From: Teredinibacter turnerae T7901
Lineage (GTDB): Bacteria > Pseudomonadota > Gammaproteobacteria > Pseudomonadales > Cellvibrionaceae
Direction: 5' to 3'
Length of the DNA stretch: 64,000 nt
NCBI RefSeq assembly: GCF_000023025.1
Contig: NC_012997.1
Location: 418,764 to 482,763 of the forward strand
Positions 49,028 through 58,255 of the stretch are shown here, in pieces (the first letter of the stretch is position 1; every line of letters starts with the position of its first letter). The translations under genes were made by a program, and so were the position numbers. Under the pieces are notes generated by a model. It did no database searches, was not told where the DNA came from, and saw only the letters and a list, made by a program, of their open reading frames with translations.

Positions 49028-49315
49028 TACTAGGGCCTGTTAACACTAATTCAATTCGCTCTGCTGGAGCCTGTATTTTCAGGATGAAAGGCATTTTTGG
49101 CGTTGTTTAGCGGGCTAAACGAGCGAAAAATAACGCATCAGCCTGGAAATACAAGCCCAGCCCTGCGGGTTGCGGCTAAAATCCCGCTCTCAGCGTTGTT
49201 TATCGCTCATTTGGAACAACCAAACTATGCTCTAAACGTCGGGGTGCCGCATCACTCGATAGCGAAATTTTAGCCGCAACAGAATGAATCGAATTAGTGT
49301 TAACAGGCCCTAGTA
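49028..49315. mobile_element. MITE-like palindromic element, 288 bp
   Basis: The ends TACTAGGGCCTGTTAACA and its reverse complement form a perfect terminal inverted repeat of 25 bases. Inside lie further paired segments: GTTGCGGCTAAAAT (49169-49182) with ATTTTAGCCGCAAC (49267-49280), CCTGTATTTTCAGG with CCTGGAAATACAAG (imperfect), and a hairpin GTTTAG/CTAAAC. It has no coding capacity. The terminal CTAG or TA may be the target duplication. A shortened relative lies at 63451-63498. Confidence 0.82.
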
Positions 49316-49363
49316 CTTGTTGGTAATTACTTTTTCAAAAATAGCCAATAACGCGTTAGCCCG

Positions 49364-50206
49364 CTAACTCCACAGCAGGTGGTTTGCGTGAAATGCAATA
49401 TGCTCGTCGATAAAACTCGCGATAAAAAAGTAGCTGTGGTCGTAACCGGCTTGCATGCGAATGGTCATCGGGTACTGGTGCTCGGTGCTCGCACGCAATA
49501 ATCGGTCGGTTTTCAACTGCTCCACTAGAAAGCTGTCGGCCGAGCCCTGGTCCACCAGTACCGGCAGATGGCTTTGTGCTTTGCCCAGAAGTGTGCAGGT
49601 GTCGTAGTCTTCCCAGGCGCTGCGGTCGTCGCCCAGATATTGCCCCAACGCTTTTTCGCCCCAGGGGCAATTCAGCGGAGAGCATATCGGTGAAAACGCC
49701 GATACGGAGCGGTATTTTCCCGGGTTTTTTAACGCAATGGTCAGTGCGCCGTGGCCACCCATGGAGTGGCCAAAAATACTCTGGCGCGCAGTATCCACGG
49801 GTAAATGCTGGGAAATAAGCGCGGGCAACTCAGTTACCACATAATCGTACATGCGGTAGTGCGCGGCCCAGGGTTGCTCGGTGGCATTCACGTAAAATCC
49901 TGCGCCCTTGCCGAAATCCCATGCGCCGTTTGGATCGTCCGGTACATCGTCACCGCGCGGGCTAGTGTCCGGGGCAACTATCGCCACACCGTATTCGGCG
50001 GCAAAGCGCTGGGCTCCTGCTTTGGTTACAAAATTTTCGTCAGTGCAGGTTAAGCCGCTCAGCCAGTAAATGACGGGTACGGGAGTTTTTTGAGCGTCCT
50101 GCGGTAAAAACACCGAGAAAGTCATATCGCAGTTCAGGCTGTGCGAGCGGTGTTTAAAGCGCAGTTGCTCACCACCGCAACATTGGATGGCACTCAGCTT
50201 TTCCAT
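49364..50206 (-). CDS. fghA: S-formylglutathione hydrolase
   Basis: 280 aa esterase-D family. The nucleophile Ser is in SIFGHSMGGHGALTIALKNP near residue 150, with Asp in LVDQGSADSFL and His in AGYDHSYFFIASFIDEH. The N-terminal block VIYWLSGLTCTDENFVTKAG is typical of FghA. It hydrolyses S-formylglutathione to formate and glutathione. Its ATG overlaps the frmA stop (TGATG), so the two are co-translated. Confidence 0.96.
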   Translation of the reverse strand: MEKLSAIQCCGGEQLRFKHRSHSLNCDMTFSVFLPQDAQKTPVPVIYWLSGLTCTDENFVTKAGAQRFAAEYGVAIVAPDTSPRGDDVPDDPNGAWDFGKGAGFYVNATEQPWAAHYRMYDYVVTELPALISQHLPVDTARQSIFGHSMGGHGALTIALKNPGKYRSVSAFSPICSPLNCPWGEKALGQYLGDDRSAWEDYDTCTLLGKAQSHLPVLVDQGSADSFLVEQLKTDRLLRASTEHQYPMTIRMQAGYDHSYFFIASFIDEHIAFHANHLLWS

Positions 50207-51312
50207 CAGTACACCACCACGGAGCGAATGCTCTCGCCTTTGTGCATTAAATCAAACGCGTTATTGATTTCGTCCAGTGGCATGGTGTGAGTAATCAAAT
50301 CGTCGATATTGATCTTGCCTTCCATATACCAGTCCACAATGCGCGGCACGTCGGTGCGACCGCGGGCCCCGCCAAACGCCGAGCCATGCCACGAGCGGCC
50401 TGTGACTAGCTGGAACGGACGGGTGCTGATTTCCTGTCCGGCACCGGCGACACCAATAATGCAGCTGCGCCCCCAGCCTTTGTGGCAGCATTCCAGCGCC
50501 TGGCGCATGACATTCACGTTGCCGATACACTCAAAGCTGTAGTCCACACCGCCGCCGGTCATTTGCACCAGGTGATCGACCACGCTGTCGTAGTCCTTCG
50601 GGTTAACGAAATCCGTCATCCCGAATTGTTTCGCCAGTTCGGCCTTGGCGGGGTTGGTATCGACTCCGATGATGCGGGTCGCGCCAACCATTTTTGCACC
50701 CTGAATAACGTTTAAACCAATGCCGCCCAAACCGAACACGGCGACGGTTGCGCCGGCTTCCACCTTCATGGTGAAGGCCACGGCCCCAATACCGGTGGTG
50801 ACACCGCAGCCGATGTAGCAGACTTTATCGAAAGGCGCGTCCTCGCGGATTTTTGCCAGCGCGATTTCTGGCAGCACGGTGTAATTGGAAAAAGTGGAGC
50901 AGCCCATGTAGTGCAAAATAGGTTTGCCGTCGATGGAAAAGCGGCTGGAGCCGTCGGGCATAACGCCCTGGCCCTGAGTGGAGCGGATAGCCTGGCACAG
51001 GTTGGTTTTTGGGTTGAGGCAGTAGTCGCACTCGCGGCACTCGGGCGTGTACAAGGGAATAACGTGATCACCGGGCTTAAGGCCTTTCACGCCGGGGCCC
51101 ACGTCCACCACTACGCCTGCACCTTCGTGGCCGAGAATTGCGGGAAAGGCGCCTTCGGGGTCGTCGCCAGAGAGCGTGAAGGCATCGGTATGACACACGC
51201 CACTGGCTTTTATTTCGACAAGAACTTCACCCGCTTTTGGGCCTTCGAGGTCGACATCCATTACTTGAAGAGGTTGGCCCGCTGCAAAGGCAACGGCTGC
51301 GCGTGTTTTCAT
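50206..51312 (-). CDS. frmA: S-(hydroxymethyl)glutathione dehydrogenase / class III alcohol dehydrogenase
   Basis: 368 aa from ATG 51312, with GGAG five bases upstream. Catalytic zinc ligands are in [14 protein letters not shown] and [10 protein letters not shown]; the structural zinc site is [15 protein letters not shown]. The NAD loop is [18 protein letters not shown], and [18 protein letters not shown] is specific for the class III form. It oxidises the formaldehyde-glutathione adduct. No frmR repressor gene is adjacent. Confidence 0.96.
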   Translation of the reverse strand: MKTRAAVAFAAGQPLQVMDVDLEGPKAGEVLVEIKASGVCHTDAFTLSGDDPEGAFPAILGHEGAGVVVDVGPGVKGLKPGDHVIPLYTPECRECDYCLNPKTNLCQAIRSTQGQGVMPDGSSRFSIDGKPILHYMGCSTFSNYTVLPEIALAKIREDAPFDKVCYIGCGVTTGIGAVAFTMKVEAGATVAVFGLGGIGLNVIQGAKMVGATRIIGVDTNPAKAELAKQFGMTDFVNPKDYDSVVDHLVQMTGGGVDYSFECIGNVNVMRQALECCHKGWGRSCIIGVAGAGQEISTRPFQLVTGRSWHGSAFGGARGRTDVPRIVDWYMEGKINIDDLITHTMPLDEINNAFDLMHKGESIRSVVVY

Positions 51313-51551
51313 GGGGGCTCCGTACAATAGTTTTTAGAGAGTTCGTGTTAGAGGATTTATGGCTATGGCTCTCAGAGGAGGCTGCCGATTCCGGGCTGCA
51401 GGCACCTGGGTCAAGAACTCAGGCGCGAAGAAAGTTGTCCGGGCATTTTAATCAAAGTAATCGGATAGCCACGTGAACAGTATAGGGTTTGAGTATACGC
51501 AGTGGCCGCGAGTTCAGATTGTAAGTGAACCCGCGCCTGTCCGAATATCAT

Positions 51552-53327
51552 TTAAGGGTACAAGGGGTAGCCGAGCAACAGCAAGCTGAGGGTTGCGGTG
51601 GCGACGAACAGCATCATCGGCAGGCCAACGCGGGTAAAGTCACTGAAGCGGTAGCCGCCGGGGCCAAATACCATCAAGTTGGTTTGGTACCCCAGGGGTG
51701 TGACAAAACTGGCAGAGGCGGCGATCATCAGCGCGAGAATAAAGGGCTCGTTGTTCAGTCCGGCCTTTTCCGTCATCTCCAGCACAATAGGCAGCATGAT
51801 TACGGCCGCCGCGTTGTTGGTAATGGTTTCGGTGAGCAGGGCCACCACGAAATAGGTGAGCACCAGCATCAGCCAGGCGTGGCCGAAACTGAAGGTGACA
51901 ATCGCCTCAGCAATGTAGGTGGCGACCCCGGTTTTTTGCAGTGCTGCGCCGAGCGAGAAGGATGCCGCAATGGTGACGATAACCGGCAGATCGAGACTGC
52001 GTTCCGCCTGATTGACGGAGCAGCAGCGGGTAACAATCATCAGTCCCGCGCCAATCAAAGACGCGTCCAGCATGCTCAGCAAGCCCAGCCCGGCTGCGGC
52101 GACAACGCCAACCAGAATGGCCCAGGCGATATAGGCGCGCTCGTGGCGTGGCGCGTCCTCGTTAAGGTCGTTAATCAGCAAAAAATCTTTGGCGTAGCGC
52201 TGGCGGGAGACAAACGCCGGGCGCGCTTCCAGCAAAAGGGTATCACCGGCGGCCAGTTTGATGGTTCCCAAATTGCCCTTCACCCGTTCGCCGCCGCGCG
52301 CCACGGCCAGCACGGCCGCACCATAGCGGTCGCGAAAGCGCGCGTCGCGTATGGCTTTGCCCACCGCCGCGCAATGGGGTGACACCACGGCTTCCACCAA
52401 ACGGCGCTCGGCGCGGTCCACTTCTAAGGGCGCGCTGTGGCCATTTTCCCGCGAGGGCACAATGCCATTAATGCGCAGCAAATCGGAGATTGCCTGGGTA
52501 TCGCCAGCAAACACCAGGCGGTCGTTGCTCTGCAGAATCTCCTGCGAAGGCACCGCCGTCACAATAGTGCCCTGACGTTCGATTTCCACCAGATAAATTC
52601 TCTGCAGGTTGCGCAACCCAGCCTCTGCGACGGTTTTGCCCACCAGCGGGCCATTGGGAGCAACAGCTACCTCCAGGGTGAATTCGCGCAGGTTGGCAAA
52701 AGCCTGCTTTTTACTGCGGTCGGGCAACCAGTGGGGAAAAAACAACCACATAAATGCAAGCCCCAGCAATGCCACCGGCAGCCCCACCGGGGTGATGGCG
52801 AATAGCGAAAAGCCCGGTTCGCCGGTCAGTGCCTGGTACTGGCCATTCACTACCAGGTTTGTACTGGTGCCAATGAGGGTAAGGGTGCCGCCGAGAATTG
52901 CGGTGTAGCTCAGTGGAATCATCAGTTTGGACGCGGGAATTTTGATTTTGCGCGCCCACGCGTGTACTGCCGGAATCATGGTGGCCACCACCGGGGTGTT
53001 GTTCAAAAAACCGCTCAACAACACGATAGGGGCGAAAATACGTGCGAGCGCACCGCGCGTGGTGGTCGGCGTGCCCAGCACATTGTTGACGAGCATATCG
53101 ACCCCGCCCGAGTGATGCACTCCACAGGCGATAATAAACATGGCCGCCACGGTAATCAGCCCCGGGTTGCTGAAGCCCGACAGGGCTTCACTGCCAGTGA
53201 GTATGCCGAGGCTGCTCAACGCGGTGAGTACGGCCATCATGACCAGGTGGGGTTTTATGCGGGTGAGTACCAGTAACAACAGGCTTGTTCCGGTGAGAAG
53301 GAGAGTAAACCAGCCCTGCCAATCCAC
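51552..53327 (-). CDS. SLC13-family permease with TrkA-C domains
   Basis: 591 aa. Two membrane halves flank a central soluble region of about 180 residues that holds two RCK_C/TrkA-C domains (LREFTLEVAVAPNGPLVGKT; LVEAVVSPHCAAVGKAIRDA). Membrane motifs include LIPLSYTAILGGTLTLIGTS, cut here, with the TNLVVNG that follows, and the C-terminal LPIVLEMTEKAG and ASASFVTPLGYQTN. Members move sulfate, dicarboxylates or other anions with sodium. The substrate cannot be fixed from sequence. Confidence 0.9.
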   Translation of the reverse strand: MDWQGWFTLLLTGTSLLLLVLTRIKPHLVMMAVLTALSSLGILTGSEALSGFSNPGLITVAAMFIIACGVHHSGGVDMLVNNVLGTPTTTRGALARIFAPIVLLSGFLNNTPVVATMIPAVHAWARKIKIPASKLMIPLSYTAILGGTLTLIGTSTNLVVNGQYQALTGEPGFSLFAITPVGLPVALLGLAFMWLFFPHWLPDRSKKQAFANLREFTLEVAVAPNGPLVGKTVAEAGLRNLQRIYLVEIERQGTIVTAVPSQEILQSNDRLVFAGDTQAISDLLRINGIVPSRENGHSAPLEVDRAERRLVEAVVSPHCAAVGKAIRDARFRDRYGAAVLAVARGGERVKGNLGTIKLAAGDTLLLEARPAFVSRQRYAKDFLLINDLNEDAPRHERAYIAWAILVGVVAAAGLGLLSMLDASLIGAGLMIVTRCCSVNQAERSLDLPVIVTIAASFSLGAALQKTGVATYIAEAIVTFSFGHAWLMLVLTYFVVALLTETITNNAAAVIMLPIVLEMTEKAGLNNEPFILALMIAASASFVTPLGYQTNLMVFGPGGYRFSDFTRVGLPMMLFVATATLSLLLLGYPLYP

Positions 53328-54063
53328 AAATAGGTTCCAAATTCCAATGAGAAGAACGTTCGTTATGCAATTTTATGGCCGCAAGCGCGCGAAAGCATCT
53401 AGTCGCTGACGGCGGGCTATTCTAAACCCTTGGCTGCCGTGCGGCATTGCGTGAATGTGGGTATTTTTGAGTTGCCTGGGGCGGCGCGGTGTAAGAAATC
53501 TCGATAGGCGTCGCTGTTACTGGGCCTTTATTTTGTGGCGTCTATTTGTTTTATATCGCACAAGTGATGTTGTTTTAGGTGATATTTGCCTCGGATTTGG
53601 GGTGTGGGTCGAAAAAAATCCTCAATTTTGCTAAGGTCGCGCTGCAATTTATATCTTCATTGCGCTACCTGTAGCTTGCACCTCTTCCGGTGATTCACCG
53701 ACTTTTCGGGAAGGCCCTGGCTTTTCCTCGAGCTTCACAGCGCCTTTGGCAAAACCTGCATAAAGGATACTGTACCGTGTTAAATCGCGATTTATTTTTA
53801 GCGAACCCGCTGACGTTTTCCCATCTTGAACCCCGAAACCTGGCGGAGGGCAGCCCCTTTGCCCGCGGACCGTCGTCCTTTCTCGGCTAACCTTTAACTG
53901 AACCCGCGGTTGCATGGGTTTGCGTGCAACTGTGTGCTCTGCCGTCGGGGAAAAGGTTATTGCCAGGGGTGTGGTCACCCTAGGCTGACAGTTATTTACG
54001 GTGCTTTACACGCTTTCCCGAGTAAACGGTGTTTTTACTCATCAATTTAAAACAGAAATTATT
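53328..54063. promoter_or_regulatory. intergenic region before the BCCT transporter
   Basis: 736 bases between the divergent SLC13 and BCCT genes. It includes a short palindrome CGGTGATTCACCG (53688-53700) and a 37-codon frame with ribosome site (53777-53890). The length and GC-rich second half suggest a leader, but no known riboswitch was recognised. Confidence 0.4.
53777..53890 (+). CDS. possible 37-residue leader peptide
   Basis: GTG start with AAAGGA nine bases upstream; reads MLNRDLFLANPLTFSHLEPR and ends in RGPSSFLG. It is 174 bases before the BCCT start. No match recognised; it may be chance. Confidence 0.2.
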   Translation: MLNRDLFLANPLTFSHLEPRNLAEGSPFARGPSSFLG

Positions 54064-55698
54064 ATGTCGAAAACTGAGCTGCAAGCCTTGCGCGATCAGT
54101 ACGATACGGATTTTGAAGTGGGCCAGGATAATATTCAGGCCATGGGTATGGATTTACACAACCCGGTATTTTTTATCAGCGCGATTCTGATTATTGGTTT
54201 CGTGCTTGCCACACTACTGTTTCCAACCCAATCTGCTGATTTTCTCGGCGGCGCGAAAAGCTGGACCATCAACACCTTCGACTGGCTGTTTATGGCGTCC
54301 GGCAATATTTTTGTGGTCTTTTGTCTGGCGCTGATCGTGCTGCCCGTTGGCAAGTTGCGACTGGGCGGCAAAGATGCCACTCCCGACTTTTCCACCCCGT
54401 CCTGGTTTGCCATGCTGTTTGCCGCTGGCATGGGCATTGGCTTGATGTTTTGGAGCGTGGCGGAGCCTATCGCCTATTACACCGATTGGTACGGTACCCC
54501 GTTTAATACCGAACCGGAAACCCAGGCCGCGGCCCGGATGGCGATGGGGGCAACCATGTTTCACTGGGGGTTGCACCCCTGGTCGATATACGCGGTGGTG
54601 GCGCTGTCGCTGGCGTTTTTCTCTTTCAGCAAAGGTATGCCGTTTACAATTCGCTCTGTGTTTTACCCGATTTTCGGCGAGCGCGTGTGGGGTTGGGTAG
54701 GTCACTTTATCGATATTCTTGCAGTGCTGGCGACTATTTTTGGGCTGGCAACCTCCCTCGGTCTCGGCGCAAAACAGGCCGCTGGCGGGCTGCATTTTCT
54801 GTTTGGCATTGGCAATGATGTCAGCACCCAAATCGCGATTGTTATCGGCGTTACTCTGGTGGCGATCTTCAGTGTGGTGCGCGGTGTGGATGGTGGCGTT
54901 AAATTGCTCAGCAATATCAATATCGGTATGGCGCTGTTGTTGTTTGCGTTTGTGTTTATTGCCGGGCCAACATTGCATCTACTGGGCTGGATTGGCACCA
55001 CTCTATGGAGTTATGCCGCGAATATTTTGCCGCTGAGCAACTGGCTGGGGCGGGACGATCAATCCTGGTTGCACGGCTGGACGGTGTTCTACTGGGCCTG
55101 GTGGATCTCCTGGTCGCCGTTTGTCGGGATGTTTATCGCGCGCATTTCGCGCGGTCGCACTGTGCGCGAATTTTTGGTGGCGGTGCTGCTGGTTCCTTGC
55201 CTGGTGACGGTGATCTGGATGGGAGTGTTTGGCGGTGCCGCGCTAGAGCAAAGCATCAACGGCGTCGGCGAGTTGGCCGATGGGATCAGCCGCGTATCCC
55301 TGTCGATGTTTCAAATGCTGGAGCAACTGCCCTTAACCGAAATCTCCAGCTTCCTCGGTATTGTGCTGGTGCTGACCTTTTTTGTGACCTCGTCGGATTC
55401 GGGCTCGCTGGTAATCGACAGCATTACAGCAGGCGGCAAGCTGGATGCGCCGGTGCCGCAGCGTATCTTCTGGGCCAGCATGGAGGGATTGATTGCTGGT
55501 ACGCTGCTGTTTGGCGGCGGCAAGCAGGCGCTCGATGCATTGCAGGCGGGCGCCATCTCCACCGGTTTGCCGTTTACTCTGGTACTGTTACTGATGTGTG
55601 TGAGCCTGTACAAAGGGTTGCATCACGAATTAGCGCTCACACGGTTGGAGAAAAAAGTGCGCCATGCTGAGCGCCGCAATGCGGATCAATCGGGGTAG
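54064..55698 (+). CDS. BCCT family transporter (betaine/carnitine/choline type)
   Basis: 544 aa from ATG 54064 (MSKTELQALRDQYDTDFEVG); an earlier frame start at 54001 adds residues unlike the family. Twelve membrane helices are expected. Signatures: FAAGMGIGLMFWSVAEPIAY, MFHWGLHPWSIYAVV, and the aromatic helix VFYWAWWISWSPFVGMFIAR. The substrate is probably a quaternary amine such as glycine betaine or choline. There is a short C-terminal tail, so osmosensing through a long tail as in BetP is unlikely. Confidence 0.93.
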   Translation: MSKTELQALRDQYDTDFEVGQDNIQAMGMDLHNPVFFISAILIIGFVLATLLFPTQSADFLGGAKSWTINTFDWLFMASGNIFVVFCLALIVLPVGKLRLGGKDATPDFSTPSWFAMLFAAGMGIGLMFWSVAEPIAYYTDWYGTPFNTEPETQAAARMAMGATMFHWGLHPWSIYAVVALSLAFFSFSKGMPFTIRSVFYPIFGERVWGWVGHFIDILAVLATIFGLATSLGLGAKQAAGGLHFLFGIGNDVSTQIAIVIGVTLVAIFSVVRGVDGGVKLLSNINIGMALLLFAFVFIAGPTLHLLGWIGTTLWSYAANILPLSNWLGRDDQSWLHGWTVFYWAWWISWSPFVGMFIARISRGRTVREFLVAVLLVPCLVTVIWMGVFGGAALEQSINGVGELADGISRVSLSMFQMLEQLPLTEISSFLGIVLVLTFFVTSSDSGSLVIDSITAGGKLDAPVPQRIFWASMEGLIAGTLLFGGGKQALDALQAGAISTGLPFTLVLLLMCVSLYKGLHHELALTRLEKKVRHAERRNADQSG

Positions 55699-55755
55699 TC
55701 CAACACAGCCGTTGTGAGATCCAAGCGCTGCAGCCAGAAATTAACAGGAGTTGAC

Positions 55756-56907
55756 GTGGGCGATATCAGTGCGGTTATCTATTTTCTCGGGGCACCGCTG
55801 GTGGCCCTGGCGCTGGTTCTGGCGGGTTTGCGCAGCGCCTTCGCAAACGCTACCTTGGGGCGAGCGCAACTGTGGCTGGCGGGTATTCTGGTGGTGCAGT
55901 TGTGCCTTGAGGTATTAGTAAACGCCGAACGCGCCCCGGCTAAGGCGCTTTGGCTGGGTCTCTTATTGGCCAGCGCTCATCTACTTGGCCCGCTGCTGTT
56001 GCTGGCGTTCAAACGAGCGGATGTGTTGCGGCGGTGGGATATCTGGCTTGCGGTTGCGGGCATGGTTGCGGTATTGCCGTTGGTGTACACCACCCAGCTT
56101 CAGTCCACGTACAGCGGTTCGCGGATATTCAGCAGTGGCTACTGGCTGTGGGTCAATTGTCTCGATGGGGCCAGTCTGCTGCTTTTTCTCTGCCACTGGC
56201 CAACCTGTGTTTACCGGATTCGCTGCGATCTTGCGGCGCCGACCAGTGTTCAAAGCTGGTTGCGCAGCGGCGCGCAGGACGCCAGTGCGTTTAATCAGGT
56301 GTTAGTGGCGCTCTTGTGTGTGCAGTGGTTGCTGGCGTTAGTCAAACTGCTGCACTGCCTCACTCTGGGCCCACCTACACTGGTCAGCATGTTGATGTCC
56401 TGGGGCCAGGTAGCGATGCTGTTGGGGCTGCTGCTTTTGCTGCTGGCGAAACCGCAAGTCGGCATCAAGCCCGTTGCGAAGTCTAAGAAGTATGGGCGCT
56501 ATCAAAAGTATAAAAAGTCCGGCCTGGTCGATGCGGACAAACAACGCATTGCCGAGCGTATTCAGCAGGTGATGGCTGATCCGCGCTGGGTCGCATCGCC
56601 CACCCGCAAGCTGGATCACCTGGCCACTGCTGCGCGAGCGAGTGAGCACTATTGTTCACAGGTTATAAATGAACTATTCGATTGTAGCTTTTTCGAACTG
56701 CTCAACCGCGCGCGCGTTAAACTGGCCAGTGAGCGGCTTGTGGCATCGCCAGAGTGCACGATATTGGACGTCGCGCTGGCTTCCGGGTTTAACAGCAAAT
56801 CCACCTTCAACGCCGCGTTTAAACGTTACCTGGGTTGTACTCCCAGTGAATATCGCCGTGCAAACACCGTCAAATCCTCTCTTCAGGCGTACGAGCCGAC
56901 CCGCTGA
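55756..56907 (+). CDS. AraC-family regulator with N-terminal membrane domain
   Basis: 383 aa from GTG 55756, with AGGAG five bases upstream. About seven hydrophobic helices lie in residues 1-235 (VIYFLGAPLVALALVLAGL, LLLAFKRADVLRRWDIWLAV). The C-terminal AraC DNA-binding domain covers residues about 275-375: LATAARASEHYCSQVINELF, LDVALASGFNSKSTFNAAFK and YLGCTPSEYRRAN. Membrane-linked AraC regulators like this sense extracellular or membrane signals. The esterase-like gene just downstream may be its target. Confidence 0.85.
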   Translation: MGDISAVIYFLGAPLVALALVLAGLRSAFANATLGRAQLWLAGILVVQLCLEVLVNAERAPAKALWLGLLLASAHLLGPLLLLAFKRADVLRRWDIWLAVAGMVAVLPLVYTTQLQSTYSGSRIFSSGYWLWVNCLDGASLLLFLCHWPTCVYRIRCDLAAPTSVQSWLRSGAQDASAFNQVLVALLCVQWLLALVKLLHCLTLGPPTLVSMLMSWGQVAMLLGLLLLLLAKPQVGIKPVAKSKKYGRYQKYKKSGLVDADKQRIAERIQQVMADPRWVASPTRKLDHLATAARASEHYCSQVINELFDCSFFELLNRARVKLASERLVASPECTILDVALASGFNSKSTFNAAFKRYLGCTPSEYRRANTVKSSLQAYEPTR

Positions 56908-56938
56908 GTCGCCATGTGCTTAGCCCCTGCGCATGATC

Positions 56939-56960
56939 CGGTTCGCCATTTGGCAAACCG
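56939..56960 (+). terminator. stem-loop after the AraC-type gene
   Basis: CGGTTCGCCA pairs with TGGCAAACCG with one mismatch, followed by TTTATG. It lies 31 bases after the stop. Weak as a terminator. Confidence 0.4.
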
Positions 56961-56999
56961 TTTATGACTATTCATTGAAGACCGTGCAGGGGGTTTACT

Positions 57000-58058
57000 A
57001 TGCGCAAGGCGTACTTGGGGTTGTTTCTGTGTTTTATCTTTTGTTTATTGTCGGGTGCGGCGAGTGCCGGAGAAATTATTGATCGCACCTTGCGATCGCG
57101 AATTTTGGGGGGTGAGCATTTAGGCTACGACCCGCAGCGCCACATCAAACTCTACCTGCCCTCCGGCTACGCCACTTCCGGTAAGCGTTATCCGGTGCTT
57201 TATCATTTTCACGGTTTATTCTGGAGCAACACACAGGCATTCGCCGATGGCAATTTGCAGCGCACCCTGGACTTCGCTATGGCGCAGGGAATTATTCCAG
57301 AATTTATCTGGGTTGCTGGAGACTTTACCACGGCCGGGGCGGGCGCTTTCTTTGAAAACAGCGCACAGGCGGGGCGTTGGCTGGACCATGTGGTGGAAGA
57401 GCTGGTGCCCTATGTGGACAGCCATTTTCGCACGCTTGCCACACGGGAGGCACGCGGCCTGCTCGGCGAATTCACGGGTGCCTATGGCGCATTAAAAATC
57501 GCGATGTACCACCCTGAGCTGGCCGCCAGCGTCTACGCGATGCACCCGGTGGGCACCGGCCTGGGATGGGTGCCCATGTCGCAGCGGGATTTCTGGTCGC
57601 GGCTGTTGACGGCGAGAGACCCGGCAGGCGTCCCCGATGGTTTCGAGTCGGTATTCCTGGCCATGGCACAGGCGTATCTTCCGCGCCCGGACAAACCCCC
57701 CTTTTACGCAGACTTTATCGTGCGTAACAGCGACGGCGAGATAGTCGTGGACAGCAAAAACTTTCACACTCTGCGCACGCGTTTTTTGTTGGACACGCAG
57801 ATTCCCGCCGCTGCCGAAAACCTGAAACAGTTACAGGGTATTAAGTTGGATTGGGGTCGTTACGATAGCAATCAGGATCACGTGCTGGCCAACCAGAACT
57901 TTGTGCGCTTGCTGGAAGACTACGGCATCGAGCACGAAGCGGAGGAGTATCGGGGAAACGGCCACGATCACTGGACCAATGGCCGGGTATTGCGCGATGT
58001 ACTGCCGTTCTTTGCGCGCATGTTTGCGGCAGGCGGCAAAGGCTCGTCCGCTGGTTAG
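57000..58058 (+). CDS. esterase-like protein lacking the catalytic Ser
   Basis: 352 aa with signal peptide (YLGLFLCFIFCLLSGAASAG). The fold is that of the CE1/esterase-D group: YPVLYHFHGLFWSNTQAFAD and VEELVPYVDSHFRTLATREA. At the expected nucleophile elbow (GxSxG) the sequence is ARGLLGEFTGAYGALKIAM, so Ser is replaced by Phe 158. A candidate His remains in NGHDHWTNGRVLRD. It may be an inactive binding protein or use another residue. It follows the AraC-type regulator by 92 bases in the same direction. Confidence 0.82.
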   Translation: MRKAYLGLFLCFIFCLLSGAASAGEIIDRTLRSRILGGEHLGYDPQRHIKLYLPSGYATSGKRYPVLYHFHGLFWSNTQAFADGNLQRTLDFAMAQGIIPEFIWVAGDFTTAGAGAFFENSAQAGRWLDHVVEELVPYVDSHFRTLATREARGLLGEFTGAYGALKIAMYHPELAASVYAMHPVGTGLGWVPMSQRDFWSRLLTARDPAGVPDGFESVFLAMAQAYLPRPDKPPFYADFIVRNSDGEIVVDSKNFHTLRTRFLLDTQIPAAAENLKQLQGIKLDWGRYDSNQDHVLANQNFVRLLEDYGIEHEAEEYRGNGHDHWTNGRVLRDVLPFFARMFAAGGKGSSAG

Positions 58059-58062
58059 TTAC

Positions 58063-58238
58063 TTGGCAATAAAAATTGCGAAGTTAATGGGCGGGGCAGG
58101 GGGGCCCGCCATTGCCCGATGAGCAATGTAAGCCATAGAACTATCAGAAAATTCACACACTTTCGTGAGTGTTTCAAATACGCGCGATCAATGAGATAGG
58201 ATCATCTATTTGACCGCCGATTGATCGCCGGGTTAATT
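58063..58238 (+). repeat. structured intergenic repeat, copy 2
   Basis: Matches 2472-2660 in the same orientation. Its first stem is GGCGGG/CCCGCC (about 58090-58110), where copy 1 has GGTGGTGC/GCACCGCC: the bases differ on both sides but still pair. A hairpin ACACT/AGTGT follows, then AGAT-AGGATC-ATCT with the same loop as copy 1, and an outer pair GCGATCAAT/ATTGATCGC. It lies between convergent genes. Confidence 0.7.
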
Positions 58239-58255
58239 GATTGCCGGGTCCATAG

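Noticed and set aside
53649-53978. 109-codon minus frame in the BCCT leader
   Set aside because: Unusual composition, no ribosome site and no family; likely chance in GC-rich DNA.
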